Source of the DNA: Romanomermis culicivorax
Taxonomy: Eukaryota; Nematoda; Enoplea; Mermithida; Mermithidae
Length of the DNA: 64,000 nucleotides
NCBI GenBank assembly: GCA_963922205.1
Contig: CAWUHX010000026.1
Coordinates: forward strand, 310,001 to 374,000
Direction of reading: 5' to 3'
Both the position numbers and the translations under genes were made by a program. A model generated the notes under the pieces. That model did not search any database, was not told the origin of the DNA, and saw only the letters and a list, made by a program, of their open reading frames with translations. This document shows, one piece after another, positions 10,339 to 21,315 of this stretch. Positions within the stretch are counted from its first letter, which is position 1. Every line of letters begins with the position of its first letter.

Positions 10339-10869
10339 TTATTCTTTCAAGAGTTTGAGAAAGGAATTTACAGTTTGTTTATTCAGCTCAATTGTTGCTA
10401 AATTTAGGCTCTTGAATTGACCATCTTCATCATTGCAGCATGCACGCATGTCAGCATTTAATAGTACTGATTTCTGACATAGGGGCCAATATTCATGCAT
10501 TTCATGTAGAGGGTATAATAAGTATTTTTTGATAAAGTGTGCAACATTCTGTCTACTACCGGCATTGACTGAATACATAGCAATTTCATCATTCTTTATT
10601 TGCATCAAAATGAATGATTTTTCATTCTGAATAGAGAAATTGCTTGTTAAAGCGGGTGCCCTGGTGTCATGTAGAATTGACCAAAAGAATCCTCCAAGGA
10701 ACAGCATAAAACATATACTGGATGCTATTTTTCCATATGTCTTGTTGTCAAACATCCCGATTAAAAGGCATTGCAGAGGCGGACGTGGGGGCATACCATT
10801 TAATTCATTATATACCCTTTCCGTTGTTGTATCAAACTCCATTTCCTCAACAGTGCGTGAGTTATCCAT
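10339..10869 (-). CDS. Polinton membrane-anchored protein B, related to protein A
   Basis: The 176-codon frame has a hydrophilic N-terminus (about 45 residues), one hydrophobic segment (IASSICFMLFLGGFFWSIL) and an ectodomain-like C-terminal part with NFS and several cysteines. The layout suggests a type II or signal-anchor membrane protein. Its C-terminal third (ACCNDEDGQFKS, then NKQTVNSFLKLL) resembles the equivalent part of the protein at 8415-9131. The gene sits two genes downstream of the ATPase-polymerase block in transcription order. The frame looks uninterrupted. The function is unknown to me; the pair may be surface proteins of the Polinton particle. Confidence 0.55.
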   Translation of the reverse strand: MDNSRTVEEMEFDTTTERVYNELNGMPPRPPLQCLLIGMFDNKTYGKIASSICFMLFLGGFFWSILHDTRAPALTSNFSIQNEKSFILMQIKNDEIAMYSVNAGSRQNVAHFIKKYLLYPLHEMHEYWPLCQKSVLLNADMRACCNDEDGQFKSLNLATIELNKQTVNSFLKLLKE

Positions 10870-11007
10870 AATAAAAGCAACTTATCAGTAGATGTTTATA
10901 AAGGAAAATGATCCAAGCTGACAAGTGGATGGCTTATATATCTTTTATCTTGGTACATATATAATCATACCCACATCAGTTGGGAAGATATTTGTCTTGA
11001 GTCTGAA

Positions 11008-11619
11008 TTAATCTGGTGTGTCTTGAGTCAAATCAATAATCAAATAGCCGTAAGATGACCCAGTTGCATCTTCAAAGGCTTCTATAAAGTGTTTATAACC
11101 TGGAAAAATTTGCCTTCCCAATGTCTTTATCTGTAGTCTATCTGCTGGATTTTTCATTAGCACCAAATATTGTGCATTTATTCTGCTTGTTCGCATTCCT
11201 TCAAAAAAAGCATTTTGAACAATGTGTATAACTGATAAATTCCAGTGATGAGAGCCCCTTGTAAACAACTCATTGAGCTTCTTGTCAGTTTTCATTTCCT
11301 GCATCATGTCATCTAGAACTAATAATTGAGGCTGTTGTTTGAAGCTTTTCAGAACCTCGATAGATGGTAATCCTTCGAGGAAAGAAACATTGCTACATTT
11401 GTTTTGCAAATCAGTGTAAGTATTCTGCCATTCAGTATAACACCAAATGATTCTCATTGGTACTGGTTCAATCATTTGTTCGGCGAACAAGATTAATTTT
11501 TTCACAAACTCAATTTTTCCCCATTCAGTAGGAGCTGAGACAATACAATTGAAAGGGTGCTTCCAAGCGAAGTTAAAAGTAGCCATTTTATTAAGCATAT
11601 AGATCAAATGAATAAGCAA
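11008..11619 (-). CDS. Polinton A32-like packaging ATPase
   Basis: The frame of about 200 codons matches the FtsK/HerA-type genome-packaging ATPase of Polintons. It has FKHPFNCIVSAPT-like entry to the nucleotide-binding loop, then KKLI, VPMRIIWCYTEWQ, the Walker-B-like strand LLVLDDMM, and FTRGSHHWNLSVIHIVQNAF followed by RTSRINAQYLVLMKNPADR, a conserved sensor region. The C-terminus with PGYKHFIEAFEDATG and YLIIDL is also typical. The product would pump DNA into the capsid. It follows the polymerase on the same strand. The frame is open, but whether it is functional cannot be judged here. Confidence 0.8.
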   Translation of the reverse strand: MLIHLIYMLNKMATFNFAWKHPFNCIVSAPTEWGKIEFVKKLILFAEQMIEPVPMRIIWCYTEWQNTYTDLQNKCSNVSFLEGLPSIEVLKSFKQQPQLLVLDDMMQEMKTDKKLNELFTRGSHHWNLSVIHIVQNAFFEGMRTSRINAQYLVLMKNPADRLQIKTLGRQIFPGYKHFIEAFEDATGSSYGYLIIDLTQDTPD

Positions 11620-11628
11620 ATTAACACA

Positions 11629-13990
11629 TCAATATTTATACTTTACATCCATAATGTACAGTTGTAAAATCTTGAACAATAACACGTTTATCATATACAA
11701 CTCTAAATTTTTTTGTACAGGTCTAGTCACAACAGTATGGTCCTGTTTTCTATCAATTCTTTCAGTTACAACATTAATTTCTTCTGTATCATTAGATATA
11801 ATGAACGATTTTACCATTTGTTTTGAACTTTCAAAGTTAACTTGTTTTGCTACTTTGTTGTTTAATGTAATACCATGAACTTTTGTTATGTAATGCAGTT
11901 TCTCGTCCTTTGTACTATATACACAGTACGAGTAGTTCTTCGGACCACCACTGATAAATTCTGTTATGTAAGATCCCTGGTCATAATCCTTTACCTCATT
12001 CGTTATTTCACCCAAAGACCATCCAATTGGTACTTTATATTCATTGGTATCCCTAATGTTTCACAAATAAATGACACTATCTGTGTCAAAATATAAAACA
12101 CGTCACTCCAACTTTTTGATATAAGAGTAAAGCAAAAGCGGGGCTTGAGTTGTCGTATAAGCTGCTATCACAGGGTTGACGTATGGCAATGTTAAGACAA
12201 AGTCTTCTTTCTCTGTGTAGCTGACAGCAATCAGAGTTTCACTAATGATTGTTACACTCTGAATAATTGCTGATGGATCAAATATAAGGTCGAAATAATG
12301 CTGCGGATTCATAAAATAAACTGTCTTTATCAAATTATTTCATTGACCAAACTGAAAATGATATGGCAGATTATAAGAACCATGTTTACAGTTTTAAATA
12401 TTCTTACTTTGCCCCAAAATGAATTTAGCATCAGCTTTGCTAAAGCCCATTTGCCTGGATTTTTTTTCAATTTCTGTTCTATCCAGCATTATTCCTTCAC
12501 ACTCCTCTATATCACTCAAGTATGCCTGCCTAGAGGCATCATTGTTGCAATGCCCCAGCCAACCTTTTGCTTCGTACAAGTCACAATAATATATATATAT
12601 ATATAAAATATGACTTAACCTTTGTTTTACCATCTTCATTTTTATAAAAGTTTTTACGTAGCTGGTGAATAAACCGCCATTCAGATTGGAAATTTGGTCG
12701 TATCTATCCACAGCATCGTAATGCCAAACTTCAAAGACTTTCAAAACCTGAAATTGGTTCTTGGTTAAACAGAGCTCACATCTACTTATTAAACATTACC
12801 TCGTAGCCTTTATCTAGAGCTTTGTAAATTTCCATTGTTACCCATGTTCCCAGCAAGGCTCGATCCTCTTCATTCGAATGTGTACAAATGGGCAGCTGTA
12901 AGTCAGTGCACTGTCAACATAATGGAAATGTTAATTTACCATTTGAACGATAGGGTAAAACGGGGTGATAGAGATCTTGTGGTGATAAAATGAAGCACTT
13001 GATCAAGCCTTCGTATGGTTTTTCATTGATATCTTTGAAGTTTTCCATAATTAGCAATGGATGTCCGATTGGATATACACCATACTTGTCTGTGTAAGGG
13101 TACAAACTACAGACATCCACGTAATTTATCCTTTCTGTTTCCTCAATCTTGTGGTAAAGCTTTATGGCATTTGTACGACCACTGTAGAAAGGTACAAGAG
13201 CGAAACTTAAAAAAGAAAACACATGACACAAAAATATCTTACCATCTCTCGGAGTCAAGGGTTCTACCAGTGCTGATTTCTTGAAAAATTCAGCTATCTC
13301 AAGATTGTTTGCAAGCAGGATGTCAAGCTCACATTCCCAAAGGTCAATGAGCTGATATCCTAGTTGTTTTAGATGTTGTCGAAGTGCCATTGTTCTCATG
13401 TAGGCGTCCCCGGTAGTTGAAACTTGATCGGCTGTGAGGTGGTTCCTCTGCTTCATGGATTTAGGACAGCTGTGCAAGTAGCATTCATAAAACTTGTAAA
13501 TTGTACCTCCATCGATTCCATCTACTTTGTAAGAACTGACCCAAACTTCCTTACCATTCAAAGCATGGTGGATATGCAGATTGTTTTTCACATTCAACCA
13601 CTGAAGCCATGTAATGGCCCTTACAGATTGCTTGTCTTTGCCGCGATATCCATTATGTGGTACTAAACCTATTGTATCTTTCTTTAAAAAGAGCTTACGA
13701 TACACTCTATTGCATGCTCCAGCAATGGTGAGGGATTTTTTGAATGGATCCACAGTTGTTTCAGGCATAAATATGTTTCGAAACTTGAGGCAGGCTTTGA
13801 CGAGTACATCTACGTCATTTTCGCAATATTTGATAAGCTCTTCTATGGAAACTCAACACCTGAAGATAGAGATAATGTCAAATTATTGCACAATTATAAT
13901 TTTATATCAACTACCCTTTTCTGTTTGCTGGTAATACCAATGCATAAATTTTTCTTGGCTTTCCCCCTTCATCATGTCTGGTGAATAAAA
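11629..13990 (-). pseudogene. Polinton protein-primed DNA polymerase B (fossil)
   Basis: Successive minus-strand frames match pPolB. There is a 3'-5' exonuclease segment ELIKYCENDVDVL near 13.80-13.86 kb, a conserved spacer with MTIAGACNRVYRKLFLKKDT-like sequence, the palm motif A region YVDVCSLYPYTDKYG near 13.1 kb, template-contact segments near 12.5-12.7 kb, motif C FDTDSVIY near 12.07 kb, and a C-terminal part with GEITNEVKDY and EFISGGPKNYSY. The enzyme would replicate the element from a protein primer. The copy is broken into several pieces. A (TA)n run lies near 12590. It is the first gene of the minus-strand series. Confidence 0.87.
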
Positions 13991-14373
13991 ATGCACGACC
14001 CCCGACCAACGGTCACGAGATGGACGAGAATGATGATTATGAACCAATACAGATGAATATGCACGGAGAACGACAGAACTGCAACATGTAGCAAAAAACA
14101 GGACAAAAAGGTAGGGAAAACCAAGCAGAAGTGCGGAAAATGAATGGCAGAAGGAGAAATTATACGTGAGAAACAAAAAAAAAGATTTTGAAAAAGGTCA
14201 TGTGCTTAAAAAACAAAAATGACGCTATACGTAATTTTTTAGTGATTGGACTTTATTGTCCTGAACATTTTGAGTAACTCGGCGAATGTGTAATGTTGTC
14301 ACTTAGAGAGAATTTGGTGTCAAATTGAACACGTTAAGGCAAAGCAAATGGATCATAATGATAGATTTTTGTT
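13991..14373. other. Unclassified DNA between Polinton and LTR element
   Basis: Nothing convincing is visible here. It may be the unrecognised right part of the Polinton, or older host DNA. The LTR element at 14378 separates it from its continuation at 34955. Confidence 0.4.
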
Positions 14374-14377
14374 GTTG

Positions 14378-15394
14378 TGTCACGAGGTGTAAGATTTACT
14401 GTATATAATTTTTTCGCAAAATTCAGCAAGCTTACTGTAATTATTTCATGTTTTTGTTCTCAATTCTGGAACGTTTTCCAGATGAACATTTTCATAAGTG
14501 TTTTGTTTTTCTCGTCTTCTTTTGTACATTTTCGTCTGGGCGACCTCAATATTCTGACGATAATCCAAAAATTAACCAAAAAACATGTGCAAGGGATGGT
14601 TATTAACGATCCTGCACACTATGGGGCCATCATTACGATGGACCCACTCAACAAAGACTAATGGACAGATGTGAAGAGATATGCACGTTGTGCAACAGGT
14701 GATGCAATTTGCACAAAGGTTGTGCAAATATGCAAATGCGTTTTATGCCTGCACGGAGGCATATGCATGGGCGATCTACCTAGAAAGGTTCTGGGATAGA
14801 TGCTGACCACGCCCTAGTCTAACGGTAAAGGTTACTGTAGACAATCCTTTTCATGGGAAGGACCCAAGAAAGTGGTCATTAGGAAGTGGAACAGCGATTG
14901 AGAAAAGTCGTGTGCTTGGCACAAATTGAAACATAGAATTGCATATTGGGTTTTTGGTGCACGGACCAAAACCCATTGAAACGCATTGGGAGGTTTAAGG
15001 GAAGGACCCTTCAATCCCCTGAGTTTGGTGGTAGTGGGAAGGACCCTAAACCACAGAATCGCATATTGGGTTTTTGGTGCACGGACCAAAACCCATTGAA
15101 ACGCATTGGGAGGTTTAAGGGAAGGACCCTTCAAACCCCTGAGTTTGGTGGTAGTGGGAAGGACCCTAAACCACAAAGTCCAGTAGTGTGGGAAGGACCC
15201 TGCTACAGTTAGTCAATATTTTCAGTTTTGTAACGGATCGTCAGAAAGTTGGGTTGTTCTATAGTTTTGTATATTTATTCGTTTTTATCGAATTCTGAAT
15301 AAATAGAAAACCCAGAAGGGAATCGAGCTAATCTGTTCCCATTCTTAGTCAGGGTCTCGCGTTCTAGGGTCGGAAATACAAAATAATCCTGACA
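14378..15394 (+). repeat. 5' LTR of the env-bearing element (1017 bp)
   Basis: This is the left LTR, with TG...CA ends. It carries two direct copies of a 120-bp unit (14941-15060 and 15061-15180) that begins GCATATTGGGTTTTTGGTGC. The right LTR has one copy, which accounts for the 120-bp length difference. An AATAAA polyadenylation-like signal lies near 15297. The sequence right after it includes TTGGTGACC, a possible primer-binding site. Confidence 0.88.
14941..15180 (+). repeat. 120-bp tandem duplication inside the LTR
   Basis: Two head-to-tail copies are nearly identical. The unit contains CCAAAACCCATTGAAACGC and GGAAGGACCCT motifs, the latter recurring through the whole 3' half of the LTR. 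The copy number differs between the two LTRs of one insertion. Confidence 0.9.
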
Positions 15395-15425
15395 TAAAGA
15401 AACTTGGTGACCTAATAACAGGGGC

Positions 15426-16039
15426 TGTTGTGCAGGTCTTTCCTTAAGAGGCGTAAGAAAAGATTGGGTCTGAACTGACCTGTTAGAACTGATACCTTGG
15501 CTGAGCCTCGGTGATCTGTGCAACAGTCCGGTTATCCCCAGACCTACAACAACAAAGATAAACTTTGTTCTAGATACGGGGGCCTTACCAAGGACCTCCG
15601 CAGTCTCCTAGATGAGACAAGGAATCCCCTCAGGGATAAACTTACTTGGGTATAACCCGGAAGGGGTTTCCCAAAACTTACTTGATGTAAGCCGGCGCCT
15701 GGGCCTCTGGCCCTCCGCCTTCGTCGACGCGGATTATCTAAATAAACAAACGAATATATTAAGCAATAAGTCCGACGAAATATGTAAAAAGAATGTGGGT
15801 ATACCACAGTGCAATACTCAATAAGAAAACAAGTTGCTGGGAAAATTGTATTTGGGGACGCCAGCAATAAAGTCAAAAATATAATAAAAACGATATAAAA
15901 GTGAAGAGTGATTTTCACTATCTTTTTGGTCTTTTGGTGGCGCTCCATTCTATGCAAATGTCTGCGCCGCTGGTCGTCCCTGTCGTCGATTTGCATGCCG
16001 ATTTCCCCACACGAATTGGCATCAACAGGGTGCCCAACA
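15426..16039 (-). repeat. 3' LTR of the gypsy element
   Basis: This is a 614-bp LTR nearly identical to 29472-30085. Read on the minus strand it starts TGTTGGGCACCCTGTTG and ends CCTGCACAACA. A short purine-rich tract abuts its inner edge. Confidence 0.92.
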
Positions 16040-16781
16040 TCCCTCGCGCGTCGAAACCGACCTACGGGAGGTAGAAAAAAACTTTTGGCCGGGTTACCCC
16101 GGCATTAAAAAGAATTAATCAAAAAGAAAAAATCTACAATTTCGGCTGACTCCTGATAAACAGTTTGTCTCACTCGGACTCCCGTTTCACAGTCTGTCCT
16201 AATAGAACTCCTGTGCTGGTCGTTGGACACAACGAATACCAAGGGCTTCGCCGCAATGGCTGGCAAGTGAGGTCCATTTTGACCTCGGCGTTGATGGAAT
16301 AACCTCCTGCCCTAAGGAGTACGACGTAAACGTCGGTGCCGAATGTGGCCGGTTTCGGGCTCGGCTGCTCGGTCTGCATGCTGTGTCAATTCGTTGGCCG
16401 TGGGTCTAACCGCATGCAAATCGATTTTCCGCGTCTCTATTTTTTCTAAATTAAACTAAAATACGAGATTATATGACGATACAAAAAGACGACGCGGGAA
16501 TGTACGGATATCACAAAATTTTTAAAATGCGCTAAAAAATTTGAGCAAAATGTGGCCAAAAGTTTTAAAATATTTTTTACGGTTGCGTTTTTGCACCGGT
16601 TTTGTCAAAAAAGAAATTTTTGATGGCCAGCAGCACTGAAAATAATGTTTTTGGATTTTTTGTTTTTTGATTTTTTTGGATTTTTGTGATTTTTATTAGT
16701 GTTTTTGGGTTTTGTGTTTTATGAAATAAGTAAAAATATATGTACGAAAAAGAAATTTTTGGGCCAAAATTTTGCGGCTAT

Positions 16782-19523
16782 TTACTGCTGCTGCCCGCCG
16801 CCTCGGTAGCCTCCTCGAGGTCTACCCTGATAGTACCCCCTCTGACCTGGTTGGCCTCGGGTATGACCTCCATCCTGGCCTCGATTTTGGCCTTGTTGGC
16901 TCCCGCCACATCTACCTAGCGGCATAAAATTCGGATTATGGAATTGAGCATCCGGGTCTTGACCTTGGTGTTGCCAGGATCCTCGGCCTCTGTAGGGTCG
17001 CTGAGGGCGCCCTCTGAAGCCTCCTCTGGGTTGACCTTGGTTATACCCCGGTCTAGCCCTGTACGGGGCCGGGTTTGAGAACATATCGTCTCTCCCCTGC
17101 TGCCTTTGACCACTGCTAGTGGAGCTGCTGCGTTGTGGTTTTTGTGTCCGATAAGTTGAATTAAGAGATTTTGATGAAATTGATTTTGATCGAGAGAGCG
17201 GACTTTTATAAGAAGTGCTAGCAGCTTCACTATATGACCTCTGGCTGGTCGTAGCCGATGATTGTTGTATCATCGGTGGTTGTTTCTTAGCCGGAGGGAG
17301 TCTAGGCACTTTAAACTTACTCGGGCTCTTGGCAGCCGTTCGCTGAAATTTATCAGCTTGCGACCTGTCATCGCCTGGTGCCTTCCTCTTAACACCCATC
17401 TGGTTTAACCTTTGCGAGCCCATAAAAATATATTGATTATAGGCTGCAATGTAGACATCGTCTACGCGGTTTCCCTGGGCCTCAACGACTAGTTGTCTGT
17501 TCGCAAACGAACACGCCTGGGCATACCACCTACCAATTGCCGTTGGCGTGATCGGAGCGAAATCCAACTGAAGAAAAATCATTAGGGTCACATATCTAAT
17601 GGCCGTAAAGACGTCTGAGGCATCGTAGTCTTGAAGCCATCTGGGGATGAGAATTAAGATGATCCATTCCCAGATCTCCTCAGGGATGCGCTCTCCGTCA
17701 AACATAAATCCGCCCTGCATTTCGAATTGCTGGCGGTAATTTTCATGAATTTGGGCCATGGCGTCATTGACCATTCTGTAAATTATCGGCCGTTCTTGCC
17801 GATCAAAGGCGAAATAATTGGCGACCTCTGGATTTTCAAATGAGATCGGCCCAATTAAGCGCCTTTGTTCCCGTTGCCACTCCCAATAATCAATCAGAGT
17901 TTCGGCTAATTGACCAGGAGTGACAAACTGCTGTGGTTCCCTTTCGGGTCTACTAGCTACCACATTCAGTTTGACCTTCTTGATCAATTTCTCCTCCGAT
18001 TCAAGATCGGGCTTCACCAATACGCTTCCCGCAGGTTTGCTACTTCTTGCGGTATAGCTGGAGGGCATGGATTTACTTTTGCCAGATGAAGTACTAACCT
18101 CTCCGCCGGTTTTCGATACCGTTCGCGTCTGAGTGTACGAAGTTGTCGCGGTGGACCCTGTTGTCCTATCTGATCTTGTCTGGCCTATGGAGGTCTCCGT
18201 TCGCGTCTGACTTTTTGAAGTCTCCGTTCTCGTCTGACTCTTTGAAGTCTCCGATCTCGACTTTTGGCTCGTCGAGTATAGTGGGGTCGTCGTTTCTTCG
18301 GCCATATCGTAGGCGTCGTTTTCGGATCCGGTGGCGGCCGCTCCTTGTTGCTGCTGTCCTTGAGCTGCAAGTCTGCGTCGCTTGGCCTTACCTATCCTCT
18401 TTCTGCGCCTTACCTTTTCCTTGGCTAGGTGTCGGATAAATTTTTCCGACATACCTTCAGCTAACATCTGCTGAACTTTGTCTGGGGAATAAATTCCAGG
18501 AATACCTTCCTCGGCAATTCTTCCCCTCCTCATCAGCTCTGTCGCTGCAATGGCTGAATCTGAGCTATCGTCGGCTAGTGCCTGCTCCTTCAGCTTCCTT
18601 TGGATTGCCCTCTGACGCAGGAATTCCTGCTGCGTCAGCCTTCTCTGTTCTTGAATTTTGGCCTGTAGGGCCTCTTGCTTCGCTTGTTGGTCATGATCCT
18701 TAGGATCTTTGGCCTTCACAGGTATCTCCTGGGATGCTTCCTGCATCTTCTCCAGTCTGACATCGATCCCTGACATTTTAGTGACTGCTTCGTCAATTTG
18801 AGTCTGGATTTTTTCCTCCTCAAGAGCCTGTTTCTGAGTTTTGGCCTCCATCGCATCCTTATTCTCTGATGTCTGGCCCTCAGATTCCAGAATTTCACCC
18901 TCTTCTTCTTCTTCGACATCCTCCTCTGAACTGGACTCAGAGTCTGAATTTCGTATCTTCGGCAGGAGCTGTTTTACTTTAGCCGGTAACACAGCTGGTG
19001 CCGGAGGTACAGACTGCATGATGGTGACAACCTCTGGCTCAGGCTCGGCCGGTTGTTGTACTTGGGGTACTTGAGTCGGCTGTGCCACCGCTGGTTGGAT
19101 TGGCGGCGGCACCACGACAACTACTGCAGCTGCCTGCGTAGCAGCAGTGTCCAAAGCTGGTGTAGCTTTGACCACTGGCGCTAGTGCCTGCGGCTGCGCT
19201 TTAACCTGTCCCGTCCCTCCGGCTTGCGCCGTTTGGGAAGTTGAGGGACGATTTACCGGTACCTTAGATATTAACTCACCGGCTGGGGTATATGTTAATG
19301 TATACCCGGGCATTTCCGAAGCGATTGTTCTCTCCCGGAAGCTTTTACTGACAAACTCCGGTCTGAGCTCGAGCGGATTTCTTGGTGCGTAGGTAATTGG
19401 GTAATCGGTCGGCGATGCGTCTTCCGTCATGGGATACCGCAGTCCCGGCGTCAAAGTCTCGAAGCCTACGTAGTAAAAAGTTACATAAAAATAAGGATTT
19501 ACCTTGTAGGCTCCGTCCTTCAA
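16782..19523 (-). CDS. Gypsy-element ORF, RGG/RS-rich, post-pol (913 codons)
   Basis: The frame stays open upstream of 19523 toward the preceding ORF. Layout: an N-terminal segment with a Y/F-rich strand; a P/A/Q/V-rich linker (about 95-190); an acidic stretch ([17 protein letters not shown], near 195); a charged, Q-rich predicted coiled coil (about 225-380) ending in [16 protein letters not shown]-rich repeats of the SQTRTETSK type (about 420-500); a helical domain with W and Y residues (about 530-720) that may be its only folded part; and a basic S-rich and then RGG-rich tail ([16 protein letters not shown]). The tail suggests RNA binding, for example a second nucleocapsid-like protein. I know no named family. 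It lies in the position env occupies in errantiviruses but has no signal peptide or membrane segment. Confidence 0.7.
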   Translation of the reverse strand: MKDGAYKVNPYFYVTFYYVGFETLTPGLRYPMTEDASPTDYPITYAPRNPLELRPEFVSKSFRERTIASEMPGYTLTYTPAGELISKVPVNRPSTSQTAQAGGTGQVKAQPQALAPVVKATPALDTAATQAAAVVVVVPPPIQPAVAQPTQVPQVQQPAEPEPEVVTIMQSVPPAPAVLPAKVKQLLPKIRNSDSESSSEEDVEEEEEGEILESEGQTSENKDAMEAKTQKQALEEEKIQTQIDEAVTKMSGIDVRLEKMQEASQEIPVKAKDPKDHDQQAKQEALQAKIQEQRRLTQQEFLRQRAIQRKLKEQALADDSSDSAIAATELMRRGRIAEEGIPGIYSPDKVQQMLAEGMSEKFIRHLAKEKVRRRKRIGKAKRRRLAAQGQQQQGAAATGSENDAYDMAEETTTPLYSTSQKSRSETSKSQTRTETSKSQTRTETSIGQTRSDRTTGSTATTSYTQTRTVSKTGGEVSTSSGKSKSMPSSYTARSSKPAGSVLVKPDLESEEKLIKKVKLNVVASRPEREPQQFVTPGQLAETLIDYWEWQREQRRLIGPISFENPEVANYFAFDRQERPIIYRMVNDAMAQIHENYRQQFEMQGGFMFDGERIPEEIWEWIILILIPRWLQDYDASDVFTAIRYVTLMIFLQLDFAPITPTAIGRWYAQACSFANRQLVVEAQGNRVDDVYIAAYNQYIFMGSQRLNQMGVKRKAPGDDRSQADKFQRTAAKSPSKFKVPRLPPAKKQPPMIQQSSATTSQRSYSEAASTSYKSPLSRSKSISSKSLNSTYRTQKPQRSSSTSSGQRQQGRDDMFSNPAPYRARPGYNQGQPRGGFRGRPQRPYRGRGSWQHQGQDPDAQFHNPNFMPLGRCGGSQQGQNRGQDGGHTRGQPGQRGYYQGRPRGGYRGGGQQQ

Positions 19524-19586
19524 TAACGATTTGTCGTCGCCAATTTGTAGGATTTCCTCGGCTTCTCGAAATCGTAGCGGGACAAA

Positions 19587-21215
19587 TCAGAACCGATTCT
19601 GCCATGCGTATACCCCTTTTTTAGATGGAAAGCGGGGTTCCGACGGCGGTAGCGTTGCTGCTAACTCTAAATAGTAAGCCAGGCGGTCCCCTGACTTCCA
19701 GGACATTTTCTTTATCATTTCCTGGCCTTCTTTAGTATAACTATTTAGAAAGTTATAGTTTAGCAGAGCGCTAGTTTCATAATCGCACTCCGCTCTGGAA
19801 TGAGGCCATGCCAAATGATAGGCCAATGGCATACATTTGCAGATGACCTCTAACTCTGGAAAGTTTCGCTCATCCAGCATACCTGAAATTTTTGCCAAGT
19901 TTGGCGTATAAAAATTGGTCTTATAGGCCTGTCTATGGTCCTCGATACCCACTGGGTAGTGGTTATTTGCTGAAAACACCTCTTCAGGTATTTGATCGGG
20001 CTTCCCGGCCTGTTGCCAGTATAGCTTGGCGTTTTCGTATAAAGTCAAAGAAATTTTCCCGTCTAAATCCCAGTAGGTTCCACCTGACTTGAGATTTTCC
20101 AGGATATCTTTTGAAATATTAACCCAGTCTGGTATCTGGACGTCCTGGATTTCGTCGGGATCACTATCTGTAGTGTATCCATCGTCCTTCATTGGTTTGT
20201 TATCTCTTGGAAGCAGTGGATAGAAGCCACTTGGCAGCTGAACTCCCTGAGGACGAACTGGATTACACTCCATGGGCGCGGTATAATAACCTGTGTTATT
20301 TCCCTGCATCTGTACCGCCCAACGGTTATACATTTCACACTTCATCATGTGATAGACCATATTTGGTTGAACCTGATCGGTTTCCATAACTGGGGTACCT
20401 AGCCCCATTTCTCGATTCACATTGCCCGGAATCATTAGATATTGTTGATAAAAATGCAGGGCAATGGTGTTGATCTGTTTGGGATCCACCTTGTCATGGT
20501 CGAAAATCTGCATTTGCATAAGCAGTTGATCGGCCATGCCATAGTGAATGGCGGCAAACATGACCAATAAGGAGTAGTATGCGTCTAGAGCGGCGTATCT
20601 GAGCTCTTCCGGCAATATACCCCTTTTGGCAAACCGATCACGGTTCGCCTTTAACGAAAAGTCATACTGGTAGGGGCCCACGTCTATCAAGTAAAATTCC
20701 GTGAACAGCCCCTTTAACTGAAAGGTTTCGGGGCAGATACCTGTCTGAAAGCATTTTTTCTCCAGGTTTACTCCTACCATGGTGAGGGCGAAACGGTCTA
20801 TGTCAAAGTATCGACCCTTGGTCTTTCTTAGAAATTCCCGTAAGGGGACAGTTTTGTCCCTGTCCTTATTATCTCGCCCTGCGCCACACACGTTATAGAT
20901 ACTGACCAGGTCCTCCAGTACGGCATATCCGGCGAAGAGCATGTCGGAGTTCAAGAAGTCGTGGAGGCTGGTCCACTCTTTAAGCATCATCGACGTTGTA
21001 TCAATAACGTAGGTTTGACCATTCGTTAGCGCGAAGCTGACATATCGGGCAAACTGCTTTCCCATTGGATTGTCGACCTCCCTTGTTTTGAACAACGCGG
21101 CGACCTTATCCTGGTTTATTTTTTCAACGTCGAAGCCACAAACTGGTTGTCCTCTGAAGATTGATACTTCTCGGATAAAATGGAGTGTCTGGCTGACTTT
21201 CCCGATGTCTACCAA
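19587..21215 (-). CDS. Gypsy-element DEDDy 3'-5' exonuclease-like ORF (542 codons)
   Basis: Numbering from the codon at 21215, the frame shows GFDVE (Asp29, Glu31; Exo I), then [14 protein letters not shown] (Asp102; Exo II, with the glycine-first form seen in Werner-type enzymes), and [13 protein letters not shown] (Tyr207, Asp211; Exo III, Y-x3-D). This is the full DEDDy set of the RNase D/WRN exonuclease superfamily. YFDIDRF lies between them, where these enzymes have a conserved D/L segment. The C-terminal 300 residues match nothing I know. The open frame continues upstream of 21215 to about 21310, where a splice-acceptor-like site sits. A GTAAGT donor-like site lies near 21990. Env genes of errantiviruses are made from spliced RNA, and that may apply here. 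Confidence 0.75.
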   Translation of the reverse strand: MVDIGKVSQTLHFIREVSIFRGQPVCGFDVEKINQDKVAALFKTREVDNPMGKQFARYVSFALTNGQTYVIDTTSMMLKEWTSLHDFLNSDMLFAGYAVLEDLVSIYNVCGAGRDNKDRDKTVPLREFLRKTKGRYFDIDRFALTMVGVNLEKKCFQTGICPETFQLKGLFTEFYLIDVGPYQYDFSLKANRDRFAKRGILPEELRYAALDAYYSLLVMFAAIHYGMADQLLMQMQIFDHDKVDPKQINTIALHFYQQYLMIPGNVNREMGLGTPVMETDQVQPNMVYHMMKCEMYNRWAVQMQGNNTGYYTAPMECNPVRPQGVQLPSGFYPLLPRDNKPMKDDGYTTDSDPDEIQDVQIPDWVNISKDILENLKSGGTYWDLDGKISLTLYENAKLYWQQAGKPDQIPEEVFSANNHYPVGIEDHRQAYKTNFYTPNLAKISGMLDERNFPELEVICKCMPLAYHLAWPHSRAECDYETSALLNYNFLNSYTKEGQEMIKKMSWKSGDRLAYYLELAATLPPSEPRFPSKKGVYAWQNRF

Positions 21216-21315
21216 TTTTGGTTCCTTGGGATTAGCCGGCCAGTACCCAAATGTGGCTTTAAACCACTGATCCAGTTCGTGGATTCGTACGGCCCGTTTG
21301 ACGTTATAATCTAAA

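Larger units (their letters stand above)
1800..13990 (-). mobile_element. Polinton/Maverick (decayed)
   Basis: Adjacent blocks match the Polinton gene set: DNA polymerase B, packaging ATPase, integrase with chromodomain, adenain-like protease, penton-like and double-jelly-roll capsid proteins and small virion proteins, all on the minus strand. One convergent + strand gene lies at the left. The copy is broken, with roughly ten to twenty coding interruptions, and carries a solo LTR at 9242-9854. I could not find the terminal inverted repeats. The right side fades after the polymerase exonuclease region at about 13.99 kb, before the LTR element that begins at 14378. It is clearly older than the LTR elements to its right. 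Confidence 0.9.

Noticed and set aside
12588-12606. Short (TA)n run in the polymerase region
   Set aside because: A simple microsatellite with no further meaning visible.
14832-15212. Overlapping ORFs with repeated protein segments on both strands
   Set aside because: They come from the 120-bp tandem unit inside an LTR; the repeats explain the frames on both strands.
15544-15996. 150-codon minus-strand ORF, repeated at 29590-30042
   Set aside because: It lies wholly inside the gypsy LTR and is identical in both because the LTRs are; no domain is visible.
19498-19540. Very short intron-like GT...AG stretch at the start of the 913-codon ORF
   Set aside because: At about 37 bp it is shorter than usual animal introns and the long frame runs straight through it.
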